From assembly GCA_963796125.1 (NCBI GenBank), contig CAWCKM010000055.1, forward strand, positions 1 to 22,611: DNA of 22,611 nt. The letters are read 5' to 3'. Shown here piece by piece: positions 8,877 through 17,852 of the stretch (its first letter is position 1; each line of letters starts with the position of its first letter). Below the pieces are notes generated by a model, which worked only from the letters and a program-made list of their open reading frames with translations, ran no database searches and had not been told where the DNA came from. The stretch is from DASPRG01 sp963796125 (GTDB lineage Bacteria > Nitrospirota > Thermodesulfovibrionia > Thermodesulfovibrionales > SM23-35). The translations under genes were made by a program, and so were the position numbers.

Positions 8877-8945
8877 TCTTTGACCCCATAGCTTACTTGT
8901 ATTTTCGCACTTTTCAGAAACGCAAGCAATAAACCATCATAGTGA

Positions 8946-9339
8946 CTAAGGATTGCACATACCTGCTGAGATTACAAGGCATGAAACATTTCCCTTTTTC
9001 GCAATGTCGTCAGGCCTGATCTCTCCTTCAAGGACCTCAGCCTTGATATAGGTTTCTCCGATATAGGACAATACCTTAATTATTCCTACCGGATTTACTT
9101 CGCATGATGGGCTTATTCTGTAAACGGTAAGGATATCGTTGGCATGGATGGTCTTTCTTACATCATCTGTGCCGCTATGAAACAGGTACACTGTCTGGCC
9201 TGACCTTCATGACCGTTTCGCCCCTGTCCTGGCGATGGTATAGGGGAGGCGGATAAGAGACAGCAAAAACGGTCAAAGGCGCGCTGACAAACGTGAAAAG
9301 CAAAATCACAATGAGGATTATGGCAATCTTTTTTTTCAT
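8946..9339 (-). CDS. Small secreted protein translationally coupled to kdpC (one frameshift)
   Basis: Not part of the textbook kdp set, and I do not recognise a named family. It begins MKKKIAIILIVILLFTFVSA and continues PLTVFA before VSYPPPLY, a clear Sec signal peptide with an AFA-like or VFA-like cleavage site, so the product should be periplasmic. The mature part has HANDILTVYRISPSCEVNPV, then GIIKVLSYIGETYIKAEVLE, GEIRPDDIAKKG and the end NVSCLVISAGMCNP. The pattern V-G-x-I-K-V ... G-x-I-x-x-D-D-I-A-K-K-G suggests a small beta-barrel or SH3-like fold. Three cysteines remain after the signal peptide. A frameshift lies near 9195-9203. The ATG overlaps the kdpC stop as ATGA, with AAGGAG upstream, which places it firmly in the operon. 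A role near the KdpFABC or KdpD periplasmic face is inference. Confidence 0.8.
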
Positions 9340-9939
9340 GTCTTATTATCTCCTTTATTTATTTTCTGCTGGAGTTCATCCAGCGCCAAATTCAACTTAA
9401 GGACATTGACAGTCGGCTCACCGAGAATACCGAATTGTCTCTGATCAGTATAAGCTACGATTAAGGCAAGAACCATATCTTTATCTATTCCGCGGATCCT
9501 CGCCACCCTCTGTACCTGATATTCAGCAGCATGCCGGACTTATGTGCGGATCAAGGCCGCTGGCGGATGCGGTAGCCAGGTCTGCGGGTACTGATGCAGA
9601 GGCTTGCGGGTCAGCATCCCGCAGCGCGGATATCCGCGCTTGCGCCTGTTTTACCAGATCTGGCCTGGTTTGAGCCATATTGGAACCGGACGAAGAGGCT
9701 GAATTATAAGGAAATGGTGAGGTTGCCGACAATCTTCCCCAAAAATATTTGGGATGGTCAAAGGGTTGACCGATGAGGGAAGATCCAACTGTCCTGCCAT
9801 TTCTCAGAATAATGCTGCCATTCGCCTGAACCGGAAAGAGCAGTTGTGCAATGCCGGTTACAGCAAGGGGATAGAGTATTCCCGTTATTACGGTAAATAC
9901 AAATATTGAGACTATTACCGGTCGTATTATTTTTAACAT
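9336..9939 (-). CDS. kdpC: KdpC, potassium-transporting ATPase subunit C (one frameshift)
   Basis: Single-span subunit that stabilises the KdpFABC complex and supports ATP binding. The N-terminal membrane helix is IVSIFVFTVITGILYPLAV. Then come the family blocks SSLIGQPFDHPKYFWGRLSA, NSASSSGSNMAQTRPDLV, VPADLATASASGLDPHISPA and, after the break, EYQVQRVARIRGIDKDMV, with the C terminus LGEPTVNVLKLNLALDELQQ. One extra T near 9530-9534 makes an early stop; restoring the frame gives about 200 residues, the usual size. The ATG at 9937-9939 has GAGGTAAC upstream, and kdpB ends 9 bases before it. The stop overlaps the next gene by 4 bases. Confidence 0.95.
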
Positions 9940-9948
9940 TTAGTTACC

Positions 9949-12023
9949 TCACGCCAGATGCAAAAAGGTTATGATCATATCGATCAGCTTGATGCCGATA
10001 AACGGAGCAATCAGGCCTCCGAGACCGTAAATAAGAAGGTTGTTGCGCAGCACAACACCGGCACCGAGCGGGCGATAGGTGACTCCGCGCAGGGCCAATG
10101 GTATCAGAGCAATGATAATCAGTGCGTTAAATACGACTGCTGATAATATGGCGCTCTGAGGAGTTGAAAGTCTCATGATATTGAGTGCTGCAAGTTGCGG
10201 ATAGGTGACAACGAATGCAGCAGGCAGGATCGCAAAGTATTTTGCCACGTCATTGGCAATACTGAATGTCGTCAGCGTGCCGCGTGTCATCAGCAACTGT
10301 TTGCCGATCTCTACGATCTCGATCAGTTTTGTGGGATTGGAGTCGAGATCGACCATGTTGCCTGCTTCCTTGGCAGCCTGTGTGCCAGTGTTCATTGCAA
10401 CGGCGACATCGGCCTGTGCGAGCGCAGGGGCGTCGTTGGTCCCGTCGCCGGTCATGGCAACCAGTTTCCCTCCTGTCTGATGCTTCCGGATTAAGTTCAG
10501 TTTCGTTTCGGGCGTGGCCTGAGCCAGGAAGTCGTCTACCCCTGCTTCGGCAGCAATCGCAGCGGCGGTAAGCGGATTGTCGCCCGTAATCATCACCGTC
10601 GAGATTCCCATCTTCCTGAGTTCAGCAAACCGCTCCTTAATGCCTCCTTTCACAACATCGCTGAGACGGATGGCTCCAAGCACTGTCTTTCCATCGGCAA
10701 CCACCAACGGAGTCGACCCCTCGCGTGCCACTTCTCCGACCACTGCTCTGATATCAGGAGGAAAAATTCCTCCCTTGCTGTTTACATAATTTTCTACTGC
10801 ATCAGGAGCACCTTTTCTTATCTCCCGGCCATCCAGATCTACACCGCTCATACGGGTGTGGGCGGAAAAGGGGATGAACTTCGCACCAAGCTTCTGGATA
10901 TCCCGCTCGCGCAGACCGTATTTTTCTTTTGCCAGGACAACGATGCTCCGGCCTTCCGGTGTTTCATCAGGCAGTGAGGCAAGTTGTGCCGCATCTACCA
11001 GAGTCCGCGTTTCCACGCCTCCTGAAGGAATGAAAGCGGTTGCCTGCCTGTTGCCCAATGTTATCGTGCCGGTCTTGTCGAGGAGAAGCACGTCCACATC
11101 ACCAGCTGCTTCCACAGCGCGGCCGGACATGGCGATAACATTGGCCTGGATAAGCCGGTCCATTCCTGCAATGCCGATCGCGGAAAGAAGTCCGCCGATC
11201 GTTGTCGGTATAAGGCAAACAAGTAGCGATACGAGCACAACAATCGTGACCGGGCTTCCCTGGTCTGGCTGCTGTAACGCTGAAGATCGAAAAAGGGAGC
11301 AGGGTTGCTACAGCAAATAAAAAAATGATGGTCATTCCGGCAAGCAGGATGTTAAGAGCAATCTCGTTCGGTGTTTTCTGCCGCTTTGCCCCTTCAACCA
11401 TCGAGATCATCCGGTCGAGGAAGGTCTCGCCGGGGTTTGCCGTGATCCGTACGATTAGCCAGTCCGACAGGACGAGCGTTCCGCCGGTCACAGCAGACCG
11501 GTCGCCGCCGCTTTCGCGGATGACCGGTGCGCTTTCGCCGGTTATGGCGCTTTCGTTTACCGATGCAACGCCGACGACTACCTCGCCGTCGCCGGGGATA
11601 GTATCTCCGGCTTCCACAAGAACGAAATCACCTTTCCTCAACTGGGAAGAGGGGACAGTGGTCATCTTTGACATCCCTTTCTGGTTGCGAGAGCTTTTTT
11701 GCCTGTATCTCTTTACGCGAGGCGCGTAATGCCTCAGCCTGGGCCTTGCCCCGGCCTTCGGCTACCGATTCGGCAAAATTCGCAAAGAGTACAGTAGCCC
11801 AGAGCCAGATTGAAATATGGAGAATAAACCAAGGCGACTCCGTGCCATGCACGAAAAGAGACCTAACGAAAAGAAGCGTCGTCAGGATGCTGCCCACCTC
11901 TACCACAAACATAACCGGATTGCGGACCTGGTTCAGCGGATTGAGTTTTATCAGCGAATCGATCAGCGCCCGCTGGATGATCCGTGCATCAAAAAGGATG
12001 CGGTGTTTCTTTTTATGTATCAT
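9949..12023 (-). CDS. kdpB: KdpB, P-type ATPase subunit of the Kdp potassium pump (two frameshifts)
   Basis: Catalytic subunit that hydrolyses ATP to drive potassium uptake through KdpA. Seen: N-terminal KLNPLNQVRNPVMFVVEVGS with its membrane helices; SSQLRKGDFVLVEAGDTIPG; actuator motif SAITGESAPVIRESGGDRSA; IPTTIGGLLSAIGIAGMDRL in M4; phosphorylation site DKTGTITLGNR; nucleotide-binding FSAHTRMSGVD and KGAPDAV; hinge VAMTGDGTNDAPALAQADVA; STPQSAILSAVVFNALIII. Frameshifts lie near 11672-11700 and 11268-11274. Reconstructed length about 690 residues, typical. The ATG at 12021-12023 has AAGGAGGT 8 bases upstream. kdpA ends 16 bases before it. Confidence 0.97.
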
Positions 12024-12039
12024 TAAATAGACCTCCTTG

Positions 12040-13821
12040 CTACTTGTAGAGCATCAGGTGCTCGGCTATCGGTCCCAGCCCAAGGGCGGGGAAGAACGTC
12101 AGTGCGCCGACAATAATGACCACGCTTGCCAAAAACAGGATAAAGAGAGGCGTATGCGTGGGCAGTGTGCCTGCGCTCGGCGGCACATATTTTTTTGCAG
12201 CCAGCGAGCCGGCTATGGCGAGTACCGGTATCATGGTCCAGAACCTTCCGAAAAGCATGGCTATGCCACCCAGGGTGTTGTAAAACAGGGTGTTGGCATT
12301 GAGACCGCCAAAGGCACTGCCGTTATTGTTTGACATTGATGAAAAGGCGTAGAGTATCTGTGAGAACCCATGCGGCCCCGGATTCGAAATGCTTGCTACA
12401 CCGGCGTCTGTAACGGATGCAATAGCGGTCCCGATGCAGGACAAAGCAGCAAGGGATCAGGATGACCATCGCAGCCATTTTTACTTCAAAGGCCTCGATC
12501 TTTTTGCCATAGATACTCCGGTGTCCGACCGACCATGAGACCGGCAATAAATACGGCCACAATGGCAAAGGCGAGCATGCCGTACAGACCGGAGCCGACG
12601 CCGCCGAAAACGACCTCTCCAAGCTGTATCATAACCATTGGCACCAAACCTCCCAGCGGACTGAACGAATCATGCATCGAATTGACAGAGCCGTTTGATG
12701 CAGCGGTGGTTGCCGTGGCCCAGAGAGCTGAATTCGCAATGCCGAAGCGCACCTCCTTGCCTTCCATGTTGCCGCCGGTCTGGAGACTGCTTGCAGTTTG
12801 ATCTACGCCTGCAGCAGTAAGAAGCGGGTTCCCGGCCTGTTCACTGGAGTAACATAAGATCAGGAGCGGGATAAATATTACAAACATGGTAGCGAGTAAT
12901 GCCCAGCCCTGACGCTTGTCGCCGACCATCCTGCCAAAGGTATAACAAAGCGAAGCCGGAATAAGCAGGATCGCCAATACCTCCAGGAAATTCGAGAGAG
13001 GTGTCGGGTTCTCAAAAGGATGAGCTGGAGTTAACATTGAAAAAGCCGCCGCCATTTGTGCCGAGCTGTTTGATCGCGATCTGAGAGGCTGCAGGACCCA
13101 TCGGCAATGTCTGTTCGGCAACCTGGACCGGCTCCGTAACTGGCTTTCCATCAGCATCAAGTTTGGGATTGTCATATGTGATCGTCTGCAGGAGCGGAAC
13201 TTTCTTGTAGGGACTGAAGTTCTGCACCACTCCCTGCGATACAAGCAGCACGGCCATTATAAGAGAAAGGGGAAGCAGGATGTAGAGAGTAGAACGCGTA
13301 AGATCTACCCAGAAATTGCCGATTGTGCTTGCTGTTCGCCGAGTGAATCCCCGGATGAGCGCAACAAGGACGGCCATTCCCTGAGCAGCTGAGACAAAGT
13401 TCTGGACGCCGAGCCCCATCATCTGCGACAGGTAGCTCAGAGTCGATTCACCACCATATGCCTGCCAGTTTGTGTTGGTGATGAAACTGACCGCTGTGTT
13501 GAAGGCCAGATCAGGCGCAACTCCCGGAAAACCTTGTGGGTTCAGCGGCAGCATCTCTTGAAGGCGTAGAATCATATATAAAAGGAAGAAAAAGGCGAGC
13601 TTAAAGAAAATCGCAGACCCTGCATACGCTTTCCAGGACATTTCGTCCTCCGGACGTATTCCGAACATGCGGTAAATCAGCCGCTCCAGCGGACCGAGGA
13701 TATAATCGAGCCAGCATGACTCTCCTTCATATACCCTTGCCATATAACTGCCGAGTGGCTTGACAAGGGCGATAAGAACGGCCAGATATAAGATTAGCTG
13801 GAGAATTCCATTTGCTGTCAT
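12040..13821 (-). CDS. kdpA: KdpA, potassium-transporting ATPase channel subunit (three frameshifts)
   Basis: Membrane subunit with four pore-loop repeats that binds and conducts potassium. The loop motifs are visible: SFITNTNWQAYGGE, QLGTNGGGFFN, ALWATATTAASNGSVNSMHD and SSMSNNNGSAFGGL. Also seen are the start MTANGILQLILYLAVLIALV, YTFGRMVGDKRQGWAL, GLMVGRTPEYL and the end FPALGLGPIAEHLMLYK. Frameshifts lie near 13022-13028, 12505-12510 and 12440-12450. The reconstructed length is about 593 residues, in the family range. The start overlaps the kdpF stop as ATGA. A longer upstream reading in this frame only re-reads kdpF DNA out of frame and should be ignored. Confidence 0.97.
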
Positions 13822-13910
13822 GAGAATATCTCCGGCTTCAAAAGTGCTATTCCAAGATATATCAAAAGACCCACGGCAATGATGCCGCTTATCCAATAAA
13901 TGGTTTCCAT
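13818..13910 (-). CDS. kdpF: KdpF, small stabilising subunit of the Kdp ATPase
   Basis: 30 residues, intact: METIYWISGIIAVG followed by LLIYLGIALLKPEIFS. A single membrane helix ending in the hallmark Y-L-x-x-A-L-L-K/R-P-E-x-F of KdpF. It is short enough that most gene finders miss it. A GAGGT-type ribosome binding site precedes the ATG, and the TGA overlaps the kdpA ATG by four bases. Confidence 0.93.
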   Translation of the reverse strand: METIYWISGIIAVGLLIYLGIALLKPEIFS

Positions 13911-13947
13911 AGTGACCTCATCATCTCCATTCTCTCCATTTATTTTC

Positions 13948-14031
13948 TTACTTAACCTTTTCCACAAGTTGCAACAGCACCCAGGAAAGGGCGAAAAAAA
14001 CTACAGTGATTCCGATATAGATCAGGTCCAT
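13948..14031 (-). CDS. 27-residue membrane peptide, first gene of the kdp operon
   Basis: Reads MDLIYIGITVVFFALSWVLL then QLVEKVK and stop. One hydrophobic helix with a short amphipathic basic/acidic tail. It has GAGGTG 6 bases upstream of the ATG and lies 37 bases ahead of kdpF, behind the candidate kdp promoter. It does not carry the KdpF A-L-L-x-P-E motif, so it is not a duplicate kdpF. Small open frames of this type (MDL-IYI...FALSW...) are, as far as I recall, met upstream of kdpF in other bacteria, but I know of no assigned function. Confidence 0.7.
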   Translation of the reverse strand: MDLIYIGITVVFFALSWVLLQLVEKVK

Positions 14032-14052
14032 GCACACCTCATTTTTTAGAGT

Positions 14053-14081
14053 GTATCAGAATGAAAATAAAGATAGTGCAA
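14053..14081 (-). promoter_or_regulatory. Candidate promoter of the kdp operon
   Basis: On the minus strand TTGCAC (14076-14081), 17 bases, TGATAC (14053-14058), 21 bases upstream of the first small gene. The -10 box is imperfect, as expected for an activator-dependent promoter. A T-rich stretch immediately upstream (TTTTTATATCGATAAGCC, about 14088-14105) is the natural place to look for a KdpE site; this is inference. Confidence 0.4.
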
Positions 14082-14156
14082 AAAATAGGCTTATCGATAT
14101 AAAAATTCTGTTAAGATATGATGCCGATTGAAAGCGGATTTTATGAAGTCCTTTAA

Positions 14157-14327
14157 TAAATTTTACACCCTGCGGTTTCTGCCGCAGTTCCTTATTTCTG
14201 TCATTCTGGCTTGTCCAGAATCTTTCTTGCGATCCCGAACAAGTCGGAAGGATTCCCGACAAGCGGGAATGACACTGAAAACAAATGTTCAATTTCTGAC
14301 GCCCTGCGGTCTCTGCCGCAGGGTTCT
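14157..14327. repeat. Triple-hairpin dispersed repeat, copy A
   Basis: About 171 bp, nearly the same as 21693-21863. It is built of three inverted repeats: CTGCGG/CCGCAG (14170-14187, loop TTTCTG); a long central imperfect palindrome 14199-14274 whose arms are TGTCATTC...GAATC and GATTC...GAATGACA; and a perfect 8-bp hairpin CCCTGCGG/CCGCAGGG (14302-14323) followed by TTCTTT. It fills most of the divergent region between the kdp operon and the usp gene. It carries no gene of its own; the upstream open extension of the usp frame through it is meaningless. Confidence 0.88.
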
Positions 14328-14360
14328 TTACATAACAGGAATTTTTATGAGAGTTTAGCC

Positions 14361-15200
14361 ATGTATACGAAGATACTTGCCGCAGTCAATGAACATCTGA
14401 ATTCAGAAATCTCCGCGCGTTATGCACTGAATCTTGCAAAGGCATGCGGGGCGAAATTATATATCTGTTTCATTGTTGAAAAAGGAATGCATCGTTCGAT
14501 GTTAGACCGTGCAGAAGATGCAATGAAAAGGCTTTTTAATGAAGCAATGAATATGAATATGCAGGTTGAAAGTATCACAGAGACAGGGGAACCCTTGAAA
14601 GAAATTGATAAGGCTGTCAGGCATGAGGGAATAGACTTAGTTTTTGCATCCACGAGAAGAGAGGACGTAGAGAAAAGATTCTATGCAGGGACTGTGGCAC
14701 GCAGCCTGTCTCTTCATCTTCCCTGTTCTGTAGCACTTGTCCGTGTTGTTCATATGGGGAGGGTACGTCCGAAGAATATCCTCCTTCCTCTAAAGGCAAA
14801 AATTAATCGTGTAAAAGAAAGAGCCTTTTTTACAGCAAAGATGGCAGAGGGTTTTGAATCAAAAGTCTTTGTCTTTCATGCAACAAAACCCATAACGAAA
14901 TTCTTCCATGGTGAACTGCATCTTACCCCTGTCGAGTGGGGGAAAAGAGTGCCAAACGATATCGCAGACTTTATGGAATATCTCAAAAAATATGAGATAG
15001 CATATGAAGGGAGAATTACTCCAGGCGCTATAGGAAAAGGAATAACAATTGAAGCCGCTTCAAAAAGACATGACCTCATCATAATGGGTGCCAGTGAACG
15101 AAGTCTTCTCAGTTCCCTCCTGAAAGGCAATCCTGTGGAAGATGTGCTCAGAGAAACGCCTTGTGACCTCATAATACTCAGACCAAGGCATGAAGATTAA
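14361..15200 (+). CDS. Tandem universal stress protein (two Usp domains)
   Basis: 279 residues, intact. First Usp domain MYTKILAAVNEHLNSEISAR with VFASTRREDVEKRFYAGTVA and LPCSVALVRV. Second domain VRPKNILLPLKAKINRVKER, ending LIIMGASERSLLSSLLKGNP and DVLRETPCDLIILRP. The last block is a G-x(2)-x-G-like nucleotide-binding loop with altered spacing, so ATP binding is likely but not certain. The start at 14361 was preferred to an upstream start at 14211 because the extension translates only the dispersed repeat and lacks family sequence. The last 11 bases overlap the P-type ATPase gene, so the two are one transcript. The pairing suggests a Usp sensor or regulator of the pump, which is inference. 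Confidence 0.88.
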   Translation: MYTKILAAVNEHLNSEISARYALNLAKACGAKLYICFIVEKGMHRSMLDRAEDAMKRLFNEAMNMNMQVESITETGEPLKEIDKAVRHEGIDLVFASTRREDVEKRFYAGTVARSLSLHLPCSVALVRVVHMGRVRPKNILLPLKAKINRVKERAFFTAKMAEGFESKVFVFHATKPITKFFHGELHLTPVEWGKRVPNDIADFMEYLKKYEIAYEGRITPGAIGKGITIEAASKRHDLIIMGASERSLLSSLLKGNPVEDVLRETPCDLIILRPRHED

Positions 15201-17843
15201 TAATCTCGCGAAGGATGAAGTCCTTCGAAGTCTGGTCACATCAGAAAATGGCCTTACCGAAGAAGAAGCAAAAAAGCGATTCCTTGAATTCGGCCCGAAT
15301 GAGATTCAGGAAGTAAAGAAAAAACCGCTCATCCTCAGATTCATCAGTCAATTTACTCATTTCCTTGCAATTCTCCTCTGGATAGCTGCAGTCTTGTCTT
15401 TCCTGTCTGAGTACCTCCATCCGGGAGAAGGTATGCTTCTGCTCAGTGTTGCAATCATAGGGGTAATAGTCATAAATGCCGTATTTGCATTTATTCAGGA
15501 ATATCGTGCAGAAAAGGCACTGGAGGAGATGAAAAAACTCCTGCCTTATTATGTAAAGGTATTAAGGGATGAAAAAGAAAAAGAAATTTATGCAAGAGAG
15601 ATTGTGCCAGGTGACATTGTAATGCTTTCTGAAGGTGATAAAATCCCTGCAGATGCAAGACTCATAGAAACAGTTGAGCTAAGGGTGAATAATGCTCCTC
15701 TTACAGGTGAGTCGGAGCCTGTGACAAGAGTCTCGGAACCCTCTGAAGGAGAGATTATTAATAGTCCTAATATTGCGTTTGCCGGCACGACAGTTATCAG
15801 TGGATCGGGAAAGGGAGTAGTTTTTGCGACAGGAATGAGGTCTGAGTTTGGAAGGATTGCTCAGCTTACAGGCACTGTTACTTCAGGCCTCAGCCCGCTT
15901 CAGAAAGAGGTGGTAAAGATAACAAAGATCGTGACAGCCATTGCTGCAACCACGGGCCTGATTTTTTTTGGAATTGGTTTTATTATCGGGAGGACATTCT
16001 GGGAAAACTTCCTCTTTGCAATTGGGATTATCCTTGCTAATGTTCCTGAGGGATTACTCCCGACAGTGACTCTTTCTCTTGCCATGGGGAGTCAGAGGAT
16101 GTTAAAGAGAAAGGCACTGATCAAGACCCTTACCTCTGTTGAGACTCTTGGTTCTGTTACCGTCATCTGTACTGATAAAACAGGAACCCTCACCCAAAAT
16201 AAAATGGCTGTAAAAAAGATAGATTCTCTGGGAGAGCTTGCAAAGACTGAGAGGCAAAAACCTTCGCTGCTTACTATTGCCCTTCTTTGCAACAATACGA
16301 AAGAAGTTGAAGGCAATTTGAAAGGGGAGCCAACTGAGACCGCCCTCTATAAAGCGGCTCGCGAGTCAGTAGGCCATATAGAAAGTAGAAGAATCAAAGA
16401 GTTCCCCTTTGACTCTGACAGGAAAAGGATGAGCACAGTAAATTCATTAAATGGTAATACGTATGTCATGACCAAAGGGGCACCTGGAGAGTATTTTCTG
16501 CTATCTGTAGTCACTGTCTTATGGACGGAGAAATTGTTCAGTTTGAAAATCCTCTCAGAGATAAGGCAGTTTCCCTTTACCATTCCATGACAGATGAGGG
16601 TTTAAGAGTGCTTGCCTTTGCATACAAGAAAGTAAAGAATGGTGAGGAGACTATGAGAATGGAGGATGCAGAGAAGGAGATGGTCTTTTTAGGATTGATA
16701 GGTCTTGAAGACCCTCCAAGGCCTGAAGTGCCGGAAGCAATACGTAAATGCAGAGAGGCAGGAATAAGAATCATCATGATCACAGGTGATGGATCGAGAA
16801 CCGCTCTTGCCATTGCAAAAGAAATTGGTCTTGTAAAAGGAGACCCCGCAATAGTGGAAGGCGATGAGTTTTTACAGATGTCAGATGATGAATTGCGACA
16901 TATCCTGTCGAAAGAAGAAATAATATTCTCGAGGATGTCACCAAAGCGTAAACTGAGAGTTGTCAATATTCTCAAGGAGGAGGGTGAGAGGGTTGCTGTA
17001 ACAGGGGATGGGGTAAACGATGCGCCTGCCTTGAAAAGAGCAGACATCGGGATTGCCATGGGTCTTACGGGAACTGACGTTGCCAAGGAAGCCGCAGACA
17101 TGATACTCCTTGATGATAATTTCGCTACCATTGTAAATGCTGTAGAAGAGGGCAGGGCTATCTTTGAAAATATCAAGAAGTTTATCATCTATATCTTTGC
17201 CCATCTTACCCCCGAGGCTTTGCCATACATCCTTTTTGTTTTGTTCAGAATCCCTCTTCCCCTGACAGTTATGCAAATTCTCGCAATAGACCTCGGAACA
17301 GAAACAATCCCGGCTCTTGGACTCGGAACCGAACCGCCTGAGGCTGATATCATGAAACGTCCTCCCAGACCAAAAGATAAAGGACTCATAGACCGCAAGG
17401 TTCTTTTTAACGGATACATATTCCTCGGACTTCTGAGCACTGTCGGGGTTCTCTTTGCTTACTTCTTTGTCCTGCATATTGGTGGTTGGCATTGGGGCGT
17501 TGAATTAGCAATTGATAATCCCCTGGTTCATCAGGCTTCAACAGCTACATTTCTGGGGATCGTCATCATGCAAATTGCAAATGTCTTTGCCTGCTAGAAC
17601 ACAGAGCGATTCTGTATTCAAGGTTGGAATCTTCAGTAACAGCATAATCCTCTGGGGTATAGCAATAGAAATATCCTGAGTGTCTTTATCATATATCACC
17701 CCTGGGGGAATAAGATATTCTCTACAGCACCAGTTCCGTTACACAGTATGGATAATCCTGATTCCCTTTACAATTCTTCTCTTTACTGCGGCAGAAGTGA
17801 GAAAGCTGATAGAGAGAAAGGTGAGAAAGGGTCTTTACCATAA
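15190..17843 (+). CDS. Cation-transporting P2-type ATPase with Na+/K+-ATPase-like motifs (about five frameshifts)
   Basis: About 884 residues once rejoined. Seen: N-terminal LTEEEAKKRFLEFGPNEIQE; M1-M2; actuator motif NNAPLTGESEPVTR; M4 ANVPEGLLPTVTLSLAMGSQ; phosphorylation site CTDKTGTLTQNKM; KGAP in the N domain; TGDGVNDAPALKRADIG; M5 AHLTPEALPYILF; M6 LAIDLGTETIPALGLGTEPP with ADIMKRPPRP; M7-M10 including FLGIVIMQIANVFACRT. NVPEGLL, IDLGT(D/E) and the IMKRPPR loop are shared with animal Na+/K+ and H+/K+ pumps (P2C), not with SERCA (IPEGLPA). Frameshifts lie near 16485, 17593 (extra T making TAG), 17678, 17745 and 17825-17840. The TAA at 17841-17843 is the most likely stop, 9 bases from the convergent kup stop. 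The ion is unproven. Confidence 0.9.
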
Positions 17844-17852
17844 GAGTTTGCC

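Noticed and set aside
13012..13244. Alternative minus-strand start inside kdpA with an arginine- and serine-rich N terminus
   Set aside because: It is out-of-frame kdpA DNA upstream of the frameshift near 13025; the neighbouring frame gives the correct KdpA sequence.
14211..14360. Upstream extension of the usp reading frame to a start at 14211
   Set aside because: The extra 50 residues translate only the dispersed repeat and a stretch without family sequence; the Usp fold begins at the ATG at 14361.
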